Assembly (NCBI GenBank): GCA_958413895.1
Contig: CATYVQ010000005.1
Location: forward strand, 59,307-123,306
Origin: an uncultured Collinsella sp.
GTDB taxonomy: Bacteria > Actinomycetota > Coriobacteriia > Coriobacteriales > Coriobacteriaceae
Length of the DNA stretch: 64,000 nt
Direction: 5' to 3'
The stretch's first letter is position 1. Every line of letters begins with the position of its first letter. Shown piece after piece: positions 33,985 to 42,004 of the stretch. Under the pieces are notes generated by a model. It was given only the letters and a program-made list of their open reading frames with translations, made no database searches and was not told the origin of the DNA. The translations under genes and the position numbers were made by a program.

Positions 33985-34461
33985 GTGAACAGCTCCCAGG
34001 GACATAGGGGCACGGCAGAGCTCCTTCGCCGCGCCCTTTTTTGCACCGGCGCGCTCTTTGTCGCCTGGCTCGCGCTCTACCTGCTCGATATCGGCTGCAT
34101 TTTTCGAATGATGACGGGCGCTCCTTGTCCGGGATGCGGCATGACGAGGGCGTGGCTGGCGGCGCTGCGTCTCGATTTTGCGGCGGCCTTTGCCTACCAT
34201 CCGCTGTTTTGGGTGGTGCCGATTGCGTTTGTGCTCGCGTTCGTGCGCGAGGAGGTGGCATCGAGCAAGCTAAAGCGTGGTGTCGACATTGCAGTCACCG
34301 TGTTGTGCATGCTGGTCATCGCCGTATGGATCGTGCGCCTCATCAATCCGGTAGATGCCGGCCTACTCTTTGGCGGCCATGCGCCCGCCGGAGTCCCCGA
34401 CGACATCATCCACCTCGAACCCCCACGCTGGCTCACCATCCTTCGCTCTTTCCTGTCGTGA
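33985..34461 (+). CDS. DUF2752 membrane protein
   Basis: 158 residues from the GTG at 33985, 13 bases after the DUF4234 gene; AAGGGCGGC supplies a weak ribosome site and the start is therefore tentative. The DUF2752 hallmark GAPCPGCGMTRAWLAALRLDFAAAF lies between the first two of three to four membrane segments. DUF2752 genes often follow DUF4234 genes, as here. Function unknown. Confidence 0.78.
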   Translation: MNSSQGHRGTAELLRRALFCTGALFVAWLALYLLDIGCIFRMMTGAPCPGCGMTRAWLAALRLDFAAAFAYHPLFWVVPIAFVLAFVREEVASSKLKRGVDIAVTVLCMLVIAVWIVRLINPVDAGLLFGGHAPAGVPDDIIHLEPPRWLTILRSFLS

Positions 34462-34494
34462 CGGAGGACGCGCTAGAAAAGCGGTCGACACATA

Positions 34495-34533
34495 AGCGGG
34501 GGCGAACGTTGAGATAACGTTCGCCCCCGCTTT
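34495..34533. terminator. bidirectional terminator between convergent genes
   Basis: AGCGGGGGCGAACGTT pairs perfectly with AACGTTCGCCCCCGCT. It lies between the DUF2752 gene and the M20 peptidase gene, which converge. Confidence 0.85.
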
Positions 34534-34567
34534 GCTCTAGCCAGGTTGTTATGGGTGGGCGTGATGG

Positions 34568-36031
34568 CTACTCGTCGCGCTTCTCCTCGTGGCGAGCGGC
34601 AGCCCGCGCATCGTGGATGCCCTTGATTGCAGCATGGCGAGCGGTGCGAGCATCGTGCATGGCGTCGCGCGCCTCAGCGGCTGTTGCCTTGGCAGAGCGC
34701 AGCTTGGCGGCCAGATCGGGGTTGGTTTCGGCGACCGCGGTAATCGCGGGGCCGTCGAGCTCCTCTTGCGTGGGCTCGGCCAAAAAGTCGATAGCATACT
34801 GGGCAGCCACCATGGAGCCCTTTGCCAGCACGGTCTCGTCAATCTTGTAAAAGCAGGAATGCTGGGCGTACGTGGCGCCAATCTTGGGGTTGCGCGTACC
34901 TACAAAGGCGAGCACGCCCGGTACGCGGCGCAGGTACTCCGAAAAATCCTCGCCCGAAAGCGTGCCGCGGTAATGGCCTTGACCGGTGGGGCCCAGGCAC
35001 TTGATTACGGCCTGACGGCAGCGCTCGCTCGAGGCGACCTCGTTTTCGACCTTGTAGTTGGCGATGGTGTAGTCGGTGAGCTCTGCCTCGGCGCCCAGAG
35101 CTGCCGCGGTATGCTCCACGATGCGGCGCATGAGCTCCGGCATTTCCTCGTGGGTCGAATCGCCGTAGGTGCGCACTGTGCCGGCGAGGTAGGCCGTGCC
35201 GGCGATAACGTTGCGAGCGGTGCCGCCATGCAGCTCACCGACGGTGATGACGGCCGGTTCGTATGGGCTGATCTCGCGCGAAACGATGGTCTGCAGAGCG
35301 TTGACGATCTCGGCGGCAACCATAACGGCATCGTGACCGCGCTGGGGCATGGCGCCGTGGCATGAGGTGCCGCGGACGTCGATGCGGAACCAGTCGGTAT
35401 TGGCCATGCGCGGGCCGGGCTCGCAGCTCACGGTGCCAGCGTCGACTTCGCTCCAGATATGCGCGGCGTAGGCACCATCGACGCCGTCGAGCACGCCCGT
35501 GCCGATCATGAGCTTGGCGCCCTGGCCGTTTTCCTCACTGGGCTGGAATACGATGCGAACTTCGCCGTGGATGTCATCGGTCATGTGGCGCAGGATCTGC
35601 AGCGTGCCGAGCATCATGGCGATGTGGCAGTCGTGACCGCAGGCGTGCATGCAGCCCTCGTTGACGCTGGCGAACTCCTCGCCGGTCTGCTCGGTGACGG
35701 GCAGGGCGTCGATGTCGGCGCGCAGCAGGATGCGGCGGCGTGGCGTGCCGTCCTCGCGATAGGCGTCGGGCGCGGTGCCGCGAAGGGTCGCCACCAGGCC
35801 CGTCTTAAGGGGACGCTCGTAGGGGATATTCATGGCGTCGAGCTGGTTGGCGATGTCAGAAGTCGTGCGCTCCTCGGCGAGGCTCAGCTCCGGGTGCTTA
35901 TGGAAGTGGCGGCGCTGCTTGATGATGTAGGGTTCAAACTCGGTAGCGATATCTTTGATGGCTGCGGTGACGTCGTCAGCCGCGCGAGCCTCGGTCGCCG
36001 CCATAATCTGCTGTGCCTTGGTCTTCGTCAT
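34568..36031 (-). CDS. M20-family amidohydrolase (IAA-amino acid hydrolase-like)
   Basis: 487 residues from the ATG at 36031 (AAGGAG upstream); a longer frame upstream overlaps the divergent promoter. Metal-dependent cytosolic amidohydrolase of the AmhX/HipO/IAA-hydrolase group, which cleave N-acyl amino acids. HFHKHPELSLAEERT, RADIDALPVTEQTG, HACGHDCHIAMML and FQPSEENGQGAKLMI give the metal and catalytic residues. The lid domain contains RGTSCHGAMPQRGHDAV. The C-terminal 55 residues are an Ala-rich helical tail outside the family core. Confidence 0.85.
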   Translation of the reverse strand: MTKTKAQQIMAATEARAADDVTAAIKDIATEFEPYIIKQRRHFHKHPELSLAEERTTSDIANQLDAMNIPYERPLKTGLVATLRGTAPDAYREDGTPRRRILLRADIDALPVTEQTGEEFASVNEGCMHACGHDCHIAMMLGTLQILRHMTDDIHGEVRIVFQPSEENGQGAKLMIGTGVLDGVDGAYAAHIWSEVDAGTVSCEPGPRMANTDWFRIDVRGTSCHGAMPQRGHDAVMVAAEIVNALQTIVSREISPYEPAVITVGELHGGTARNVIAGTAYLAGTVRTYGDSTHEEMPELMRRIVEHTAAALGAEAELTDYTIANYKVENEVASSERCRQAVIKCLGPTGQGHYRGTLSGEDFSEYLRRVPGVLAFVGTRNPKIGATYAQHSCFYKIDETVLAKGSMVAAQYAIDFLAEPTQEELDGPAITAVAETNPDLAAKLRSAKATAAEARDAMHDARTARHAAIKGIHDARAAARHEEKRDE

Positions 36032-36199
36032 GGTCGATTTGCTCCTTGCTGGGTTGATCGCAAAATCGTACAGGCTCTCTCCAGTATGCCACCTGCCGCT
36101 AGGGCTGGTAAAGTTGCCGTTTGCCGCTTGGGGTTTTGTTGCAAGGGCGGGGGAGTACACTCGGGGGTGTTGAATTTCCTGCCAGAGATGGGGATGCCC

Positions 36200-37837
36200 A
36201 TGCAACATATCGATCGGATTATCCGCTCCAAGAACGTCTTTACCGCGCAAGACGGCATCGATACCGCCCGCGAGCTAGCGATTGCCATCGCAGGCGACCG
36301 TATCGTCGCAGTCGGTGCGCCCGATGACGTGATTGCCGCCGCGCCTGCCGCCACGCCGGTTATCGACTACGGCGAGCAGTTTGTCTGCCCAGGTTTCCAT
36401 GACGCTCATCTGCACTTCTTCCATACCTCGGTCGGCTCCTCGCCGTACATGCTCATGGATATGGGCACGTCCGAGGCTGCGCTGGTGCAGCACGCGCTCG
36501 AGTTTTCCCAGGACCTGCCCGATGACGCTTGGGTTGTGACGCAGGGCTGGCGCGACTACCGTTGGGACCCGCCCGAGCATCCTACCAAGGCGTCGCTCGA
36601 TGCGGCATTCCCCGATCGTCCCTGCGTTATGTATTCGGGCGACGGGCATACGCTTTGGCTCAACAGCCGCGCACTCGAGGCGCTCGGCGTCACACGCGAC
36701 AGCGAGCCGCCAGCGGGCGGCAGCTACGACAAGGATGCAAACGGCGAGCTCACGGGCATTGCTCACGAGGCGGCTGCCATGCAGCTGCTACCGCGCTGCC
36801 TGGAGTGGCTGGGCGAGGACCGCATCGCGAGCGCTTACGCCGACCAGATGAAGCGTATGGCCGAGCAGGGCATCACCTCGATCTGCGATATGTCGCTCAT
36901 GCCCATGCCGGGCTGCGATTTTATCCGCGACGACGTCTACGACAAACTGCAGGCAGCCGGCAAACTGGGCATCCGAGCCCATCTATTCCCCACACTGCTG
37001 GATGACCAATCGCGCTTGGAAGAGCTACAGACCCGCTACGCGAACAACGCGCTGCTCTCGGCGCCTGGTTTTAAGCAGTTCTTCGATGGCGTGTCGAGCG
37101 AACACACGGCATATCTCACCGAGCCCTATACCAATCCGCGCTTCCCGGGCGACCAGGGCCGTCTGACGGTTCCGGCTGAGCGCATGCGCAAACTGGTTCT
37201 GGCGGCCGCGGAGCGCGGTCACACCGTGCGCATCCACGTCATTGGTGACGGTGCGATTCATGCCGCGCTGGATATCTTCGAGGAAGCGGCCGACCTGTAC
37301 GGCCTGCCCCAGCACGGTCATAACACGCTTGAGCATCTGGAGAACCTCTTGCCCGAGGACATCGACCGCCTGCGCAAGCTCGACGTGGTTGCCTCGAGCC
37401 AGCCCTGCCATATCACGCTCGACCCGGGTGGTCCGGAGCGCGACCTGGGCTTGGAGCGCAGCCGCATCATGTGGCCGTTCGCAACCTATAAGCAGCGCGG
37501 CATTCGCCAAGCCTTCGGCACCGATAGCCCCATAACAGCTGTTACCAGCATGAACGTGCTCTACACGGCCATCACGCGCCAGGACCCCAAAAGCCACTGG
37601 CCCGAGGGCGGCTGGTTGCCGAGCGAGCGCATCGATGCAGCAACAGCCCTGCGCAACTACACCCTGGGCAGCGCCTATGCAGCGGGCGACGAACAAAATC
37701 TCGGCAGCCTGGAGCCCGGCAAATACGCCGATCTGGTAGTCCTGGACCAAAACCCGCTCATCGTTGACCCCCAAGACCTCCAGGCCACAAAAGTTCAGGC
37801 CACCTACCTGGCGGGCAACCTCATCTACGAGCGTTAA
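36200..37837 (+). CDS. YtcJ-like metal-dependent amidohydrolase
   Basis: 545 residues from the ATG at 36200; in-frame ATGs at 36188 and 36194 are alternatives and ribosome sites are weak for all three. Amidohydrolase-3 family enzyme: FVCPGFHDAHLHFF (metal HxH), GQGW-type TQGWRDYRWDP, SGDGHTLWLNSRAL, HVIGDGAIHAALDIFEEA, HNTLEHLENL and FGTDSPITAV. Substrates in this family are mostly unknown imides or amides. Divergent from the M20 peptidase, with 168 bases between. Confidence 0.85.
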   Translation: MQHIDRIIRSKNVFTAQDGIDTARELAIAIAGDRIVAVGAPDDVIAAAPAATPVIDYGEQFVCPGFHDAHLHFFHTSVGSSPYMLMDMGTSEAALVQHALEFSQDLPDDAWVVTQGWRDYRWDPPEHPTKASLDAAFPDRPCVMYSGDGHTLWLNSRALEALGVTRDSEPPAGGSYDKDANGELTGIAHEAAAMQLLPRCLEWLGEDRIASAYADQMKRMAEQGITSICDMSLMPMPGCDFIRDDVYDKLQAAGKLGIRAHLFPTLLDDQSRLEELQTRYANNALLSAPGFKQFFDGVSSEHTAYLTEPYTNPRFPGDQGRLTVPAERMRKLVLAAAERGHTVRIHVIGDGAIHAALDIFEEAADLYGLPQHGHNTLEHLENLLPEDIDRLRKLDVVASSQPCHITLDPGGPERDLGLERSRIMWPFATYKQRGIRQAFGTDSPITAVTSMNVLYTAITRQDPKSHWPEGGWLPSERIDAATALRNYTLGSAYAAGDEQNLGSLEPGKYADLVVLDQNPLIVDPQDLQATKVQATYLAGNLIYER

Positions 37838-37855
37838 CCCCACATCCCACCCCTC

Positions 37856-37922
37856 AGTTGCGGTGAAATGGTCCCTAAAATCGGCCTTCAAGCCCAAAAC
37901 AGGAACTATTCCACCGCAACTT
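37856..37922. repeat. 67-base inverted repeat after the amidohydrolase gene
   Basis: AGTTGCGGTGAAATGGTCCCT pairs, with three mismatches, with AGGAACTATTCCACCGCAACT around a 25-base loop. Positioned 18 bases after the stop codon, without a T-run. Confidence 0.7.
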
Positions 37923-37993
37923 AAAAGAGCGCGTCCCAGCAACGTGCCCCTATCTTGTGCATTCCATCCGCATCGCCATTTTGCTGCACTGAC

Positions 37994-38192
37994 TTTTCTG
38001 AATGCCGGGCCCGAATAAGTTACCCCAGCTCCCGGGGCGGACCGGAGGGCATGAAGTTTATCGCGAGTTCCGCACGCAAAGGAAAGCACTTAATGTGCTT
38101 TCCGTCTTGCGCAGGACTGTAGAGCAGTAAACTTCATGCCCTCCGGTCCGCCCCGGGAGTCACCGCTAAGTTATCCTCCGGCATTCAGAAAA
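37994..38192. repeat. about 200-base nested foldback upstream of groES
   Basis: Outer arms TTTTCTGAATGCCGG (37994-38008) and CCGGCATTCAGAAAA (38178-38192) are perfect. After a short unpaired part, long inner arms CTCCCGGGGCGGACCGGAGG...GGCATGAAGTTTA (38029-38060) and their complement (38129-38159) match perfectly. The tip is GGAAAGCAC-TTAAT-GTGCTTTCC (38081-38103). No reading frame is present. It looks like a foldback or MITE-type element. The remaining 130 bases before groES hold a CGCGTGGTATAACCGCGCG near-palindrome and no CIRCE element. Confidence 0.8.
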
Positions 38193-38329
38193 TCTAAGTG
38201 CCAAAAAATAAGATTTTTTGACTCCGTGTTGTATAACCCGCCATTCGTGGGTACCATTCAACGCGTACGCAAACAAAAAGGGTTAATTCGCGTGGTATAA
38301 CCGCGCGGCCCAAAAAGGAGGAGACAAGC

Positions 38330-38623
38330 ATGTCGTCTTTGAAGCCGCTTGCAGATCGTGTTCTGGTCAAGCCCGACGAGGCCGAGCAGAAGACCGCTTC
38401 TGGTCTGTATATCGCCAGCAACGCTCAGGAGAAGCCGCAGCGCGGCACCATCGTTGCCGTGGGCGCCGGCAAGGTCAACGACAAGGGTGAGCGCATCCCC
38501 ATGGACGTTCAGGTCGGCGACGTTGTCATCTACGGTAAGTTCGGTGGCAACGAGGTCAAGGTCGACGGCGAGAAGTATCTGCTGATGCGCGCCGACGACA
38601 TCTACGCCGTCGTCGAGGCCTAG
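38330..38623 (+). CDS. groES: co-chaperonin GroES
   Basis: 97 residues, ATG with AAGGAGGAG upstream. It forms the heptameric lid of the GroEL folding chamber in the cytosol. LKPLADRVLVKPDEAEQKTASGLYI, the mobile loop and the C-terminal EVKVDGEKYLLMRADDIYAVVE are canonical. groEL follows 96 bases later, the usual operon. Neither CIRCE (TTAGCACTC/GAGTGCTAA) nor HAIR elements can be seen upstream, so heat-shock control must use another signal. Confidence 0.96.
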   Translation: MSSLKPLADRVLVKPDEAEQKTASGLYIASNAQEKPQRGTIVAVGAGKVNDKGERIPMDVQVGDVVIYGKFGGNEVKVDGEKYLLMRADDIYAVVEA

Positions 38624-38719
38624 TCTCGTCAGAATCTCTGATTCGTCTTTGAACGCGCCCGCCGCACAGGACTCGGAAGCGGCGACGCGAGTCACATTTC
38701 TTTTGGAGGATTACCTACC

Positions 38720-40357
38720 ATGGCAAAGAACATTACGTTCAACACCGATGCCCGCGCTAAGCTTGCCAAGGGCGTCAACACTCTGGCCGACGCCGTTACC
38801 GTCACCATGGGCCCCAAGGGCCGCTACGTTGCGCTGCAGCGCACGTTCGGTGCTCCGACCATCACCAACGACGGCGTTTCTGTCGCCAAGGAGATCGAGC
38901 TCGAGGACAACATCGAGAACATGGGCGCTCAGCTGGTGAAGGAGGTTGCCACCAAGACCAACGACACCGTGGGTGACGGCACCACCACCGCAACCCTGCT
39001 CGCTCAGGCCATCGTCAACGACGGTCTGCGCAACGTCGCCGCTGGCGCCAACCCGCTGGCCATCCGTCGCGGCATCGACAAGGCCGTCAACGCCGCCGTC
39101 GCCGAGATGAAGAAGCAGGCCAAGCCGGTCGAGACCAAGGAGCAGATCGCTTCCGTCGGTACCATCTCCGCCGGTGACCCCGAGGTCGGCGAGAAGATCG
39201 CCGAGGCCATGGAGGTCGTGGGCAAGGACGGCGTCATCACCGTCGAGGATTCCCAGACGTTCGACATCACCATCGACACCGTTGAGGGCATGCAGTTCGA
39301 CAAGGGCTATGTCTCCGCTTACTTCGTCACGGACAACGACCGCATGGAGGCCGTGATGAAGGATCCGTACATCCTCATCACCGACCAGAAGATCTCCAGC
39401 GTTCAGGACATCATGCCCGTTCTCGAGGCTGTCCAGCGCGCTGGCCGTGGCCTGCTCATCATCGCTGAGGACATCGACGGCGAGGCTCTGCCTACCCTGG
39501 TCCTCAACAAGATCCGTGGCGCCCTCAACGTCTGCGCCGTCAAGGCCCCGGGCTACGGCGATCGCCGCAAGCGCATCCTCGAGGACATCGCCGTCCTCAC
39601 CGGTGGTCAGGCTGCCCTGGACGAGCTGGGCGTGAAGGTCGCTGACATCACCGCCGATATGCTCGGTACCGCTAAGTCCGTCACCATCTCCAAGGACAAC
39701 ACCGTCGTCGTCGGTGGCGCTGGCTCCAAGGAGGCCATCGACGCTCGTATCGCTCAGATCAAGGGTGAGATGGAGAACACCACCTCTGACTTCGACCGTG
39801 AGAAGCTCCAGGAGCGCCTGGCCAAGCTCTCCGGCGGCGTTGCCGTCATCAAGGTCGGCGCTGCTACCGAGTCCGAGCTCAAGGAGATCAAGCACCGCGT
39901 CGAGGACGCCCTGCAGGCAACCCGCGCTGCTGTCGAGGAGGGCATTGTCGCTGGCGGCGGCGTCGCCTTCATGGACGCTGCTCCTGCGCTCGACGCCGTT
40001 GAGCTCGACGACCCCGAGGAGAAGATTGGCGTCGACATCGTCAAGAAGGCTCTGACCGCTCCGGTCGCCACCATCGCCAAGAACGCTGGTTTTGAGGGCG
40101 CTGTCGTGGTCGACAAGGTTGCCGAGCTGCCCGCCGGCCAGGGTCTCAACTCTGCCAACGGCGAGTGGGGCGACATGATTGAGATGGGCGTCCTCGACCC
40201 CGTCAAGGTCAGCCGCGTCACCCTGCAGAACGCTGCTTCTGTCGCCAGCCTGATTCTCATCACCGAGGCTACCGTCTCCGATGTGCCCAAGAACACTCAG
40301 CTTGAGGACGCTATCGCTGCTGCCACCGCTGGTCAGCAGGGCGGCGGTATGTACTAA
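38720..40357 (+). CDS. groEL: chaperonin GroEL
   Basis: 545 residues, ATG with TTTGGAGGA upstream. ATP-driven 14-mer that folds proteins. VTVTMGPKGRYV, NDGVSVAKEIELEDNIENMGAQLV, VGDGTTTATLLAQAIV (nucleotide site) and the apical and hinge motifs are all present. The C-terminal tail is short, ending GQQGGGMY instead of a long GGM repeat. It is codon-biased toward C/G-ending codons, like highly expressed genes. Confidence 0.97.
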   Translation: MAKNITFNTDARAKLAKGVNTLADAVTVTMGPKGRYVALQRTFGAPTITNDGVSVAKEIELEDNIENMGAQLVKEVATKTNDTVGDGTTTATLLAQAIVNDGLRNVAAGANPLAIRRGIDKAVNAAVAEMKKQAKPVETKEQIASVGTISAGDPEVGEKIAEAMEVVGKDGVITVEDSQTFDITIDTVEGMQFDKGYVSAYFVTDNDRMEAVMKDPYILITDQKISSVQDIMPVLEAVQRAGRGLLIIAEDIDGEALPTLVLNKIRGALNVCAVKAPGYGDRRKRILEDIAVLTGGQAALDELGVKVADITADMLGTAKSVTISKDNTVVVGGAGSKEAIDARIAQIKGEMENTTSDFDREKLQERLAKLSGGVAVIKVGAATESELKEIKHRVEDALQATRAAVEEGIVAGGGVAFMDAAPALDAVELDDPEEKIGVDIVKKALTAPVATIAKNAGFEGAVVVDKVAELPAGQGLNSANGEWGDMIEMGVLDPVKVSRVTLQNAASVASLILITEATVSDVPKNTQLEDAIAAATAGQQGGGMY

Positions 40358-40433
40358 GGCCGACAAGGTCTAGAACTCCCACCGGGAATCCGGGGGCGTG
40401 ACGGGGTTTCTCTCCGGAACGTCCTCGGACATG

Positions 40434-40477
40434 CAAAGAGGCTCCGCATCGCGCTTCGCGCTGCGGAGCCTCTTTGC
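40434..40477. terminator. bidirectional terminator after groEL
   Basis: CAAAGAGGCTCCGCA pairs perfectly with TGCGGAGCCTCTTTG around a GC-rich loop. It can end groEL on the plus strand and the transposase remnant on the minus strand. It lies just inside the left inverted repeat of the element at 40388. Confidence 0.8.
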
Positions 40478-40489
40478 GTCCTGACGCTC

Positions 40490-40950
40490 CTATTTGGCAA
40501 GGTGTTTTTTAGAATCCATTTTGCGCTCGGCCTCGAAGGCCTGCCTGTCCCAATCGAGCGGAAGTCCGGCCTCGACCCATGCCTCGTAGGCCCTCCTTAT
40601 GGGCTTGAGCTCCCTTTGGCCCCTCTCCAGCATCGAGATGTACTTCTCGCTGGTGCCCAGTATGGACGCCGCCCTCACCTGGCTGACCCTCGCCGCGCGC
40701 CTGGCCGCCACGAGCTCCGAGGCGTCCTCGGGCCTCCTGATCTCGTGCGGGTGCATCAGCGCCCGGTACGCCTCCCTGGCCACGTAGCGCTTGAGGCACC
40801 TCATGACCTCCCTGTCGCTCTTTCCCCGCCCCCTGGCCCTCTCGGCGTACTCGGCGGTCTCGGGGTCGCGCATGACCCTCTGCCTCGCGATCTCGTGCAG
40901 CGCGCTGTTCGCCTGCCGGTCGCCGCCCCTGTTGAGCCTGTGCCTCACGG
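40490..40950 (-). pseudogene. IS110-family transposase C-terminal remnant with appended XRE-type HTH
   Basis: About 150 residues. HRLNRGGDRQANSALHEIAR and RGKSDREVMRCLKRYVAREA match the end of the IS110/IS116 transposase C-terminal domain. After this comes RVSQVRAASILGTSEKYISM, a lambda-type helix-turn-helix, and a basic tail ending KKHLAK. The N-terminal RuvC-like DEDD catalytic part is absent: the recognisable sequence begins exactly at the inner edge of the right inverted repeat. The open frame runs further upstream but is unrelated sequence overlapping the FMN riboswitch. Confidence 0.7.
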
Positions 40951-41011
40951 AATGTTCCGGAGAGAAACCCCGTCCCGCCCCCGGATCCCCTGCGTTTACG
41001 GCCTTGAGGTC

Positions 41012-41139
41012 GGCGTGGGCGGAGATCGTGGCTGATGGGGATACGTGTCCCGGTCGCTGTTTCGCGGCTTTGCGCGAAAGGCGCATCACTTTGGCGTGGA
41101 TGGAGAACGTGGTTGTCGCGTTAACTTGTCCCGGCCGCA
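41012..41139. repeat. two direct repeats of about 47 bases, period 81
   Basis: GGCGTGGGCGGAGATCGTGG (from 41012) and GGCGTGGATGGAGAACGTGG (from 41093) each continue to TGTCCCGGTCGC or TGTCCCGGCCGC. The repeats lie between the transposase remnant and the FMN riboswitch. Any peptide is unlikely; the function is unknown. Confidence 0.6.
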
Positions 41140-41219
41140 TTTCTAGAGCGTTTCCCCCGCCATAAATTACCCTTGGCATACTTGCGTGAACGATTGCTCG
41201 TGCTACACTTGCAATTGCT

Positions 41220-41400
41220 GTTTCAGGGCGGGGTGGAATTCCCCACTGGCGGTAAATCGGGCGGTGCCAAAGGGGCGCCGTGGAGCAGGCGAGGTGCCTG
41301 CGACTGAGCCGATGAGTCCGCGACCCGTGCGTGTGTTGGTTCGCATGCCGGCTGAACTGGTGAGATCCCAGTACCAACGGTTAGAGTCCGGATGAAAGAG
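41220..41400 (+). promoter_or_regulatory. FMN riboswitch (RFN element)
   Basis: Highly conserved RFN blocks in order: TTTCAGGGCGGGGTGGAATT, CCCCACTGGCGGTAAAT, AGTCCGCGACCCG, GGCTGAACTGGTGAGATCCC, AGTACCAACGG, and AGAGTCCGGATGAAAGAGG. It ends 14 bases before the ribU start, so FMN binding should shut off the riboflavin-transporter operon, probably by hiding the ribosome site AGGCAGGTGA. Confidence 0.95.
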
Positions 41401-41413
41401 GCAGGTGATCTTA

Positions 41414-42004
41414 ATGTCTGAACAGTCGCAGCATATCCATTTTGAGAATACGAATAGGTGGAGCACCAAACAGCTCGTTACCATGGCGCTGATGTGTGCC
41501 TTGGGCGCCCTGTTTATGTACGTGCAGCTGCCCATCCTTCCTTCGGCGCCGTTTTTGACGTATGACCCGTCGCTGGTGCCGGCGATGGTGTGCGGTTTTG
41601 CGTACGGTCCTGGTGCCGGCACCGCTGTTGCCGCTATGGCTATCGTTATCCATGCGCTCACCACGGGTGACTGGGTCGGTGCGCTTATGAACTTGGTTGC
41701 CACGCTGGGCTATATTCTGCCTGCGGCTATCGTCTACCAGAAGATGCACACCTATAAGGGCGCCGTGATTGGCCTGGTGTTCGGCGTCATTGCCGCTACG
41801 GCGCTGTCTATGGTCGCAAACCTTACTATTGGCGTTTGGTTCTGGTATGGCTCGGTCGATGTGATCGCCCCGCTCATGATTCCCGCTGTGCTGCCGTTCA
41901 ACCTTATCAAGACCGTGCTTAACTCGGTGTTGACGCTGGCGGTGTATAAAGCAGTCTCCAACCTCATCACGCCTAAAAAGGACCAGGTCAAAGGCCGCGC
42001 ATGA
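41414..42004 (+). CDS. ribU: riboflavin ECF transporter S component
   Basis: 196 residues from the ATG at 41414, just after the FMN riboswitch (a GTG nine bases earlier is possible). Substrate-binding membrane subunit with six segments; STKQLVTMALMCALGALFMYVQLPI, FLTYDPSLVPAMVCGFAYGPG and GDWVGALMNLVATLGYILPA match RibU. The riboswitch gives the substrate (riboflavin). The stop overlaps the start of the next gene by 4 bases (ATGA), so energy-coupling subunits are produced with it. Confidence 0.93.
   Translation: MSEQSQHIHFENTNRWSTKQLVTMALMCALGALFMYVQLPILPSAPFLTYDPSLVPAMVCGFAYGPGAGTAVAAMAIVIHALTTGDWVGALMNLVATLGYILPAAIVYQKMHTYKGAVIGLVFGVIAATALSMVANLTIGVWFWYGSVDVIAPLMIPAVLPFNLIKTVLNSVLTLAVYKAVSNLITPKKDQVKGRA

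Larger units (their letters stand above)
40388..40986. mobile_element. 599-base inverted-repeat-bounded element carrying a transposase remnant
   Basis: The 33-base ends 40388-40420 and 40954-40986 are inverted copies with one mismatch; the shared inner part is ACGGGGTTTCTCTCCGGAAC. Between them lie a terminator (40434-40477) and, on the minus strand, the 3' part of an IS110-type transposase joined to a helix-turn-helix. IS110 elements normally lack such long terminal repeats. This is therefore a decayed or non-autonomous element, or a transposase end trapped in another repeat. Confidence 0.65.

Noticed and set aside
35459..36187. A long N-terminal extension of the YtcJ-like amidohydrolase
   Set aside because: It would lie antisense over the M20 peptidase gene and its promoter. 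The family start is near 36188-36200.
38193..38329. CIRCE or HAIR heat-shock operator before groES
   Set aside because: Neither TTAGCACTC-N9-GAGTGCTAA nor CTTGAGT-N7-ACTCAAG is present in the upstream region.
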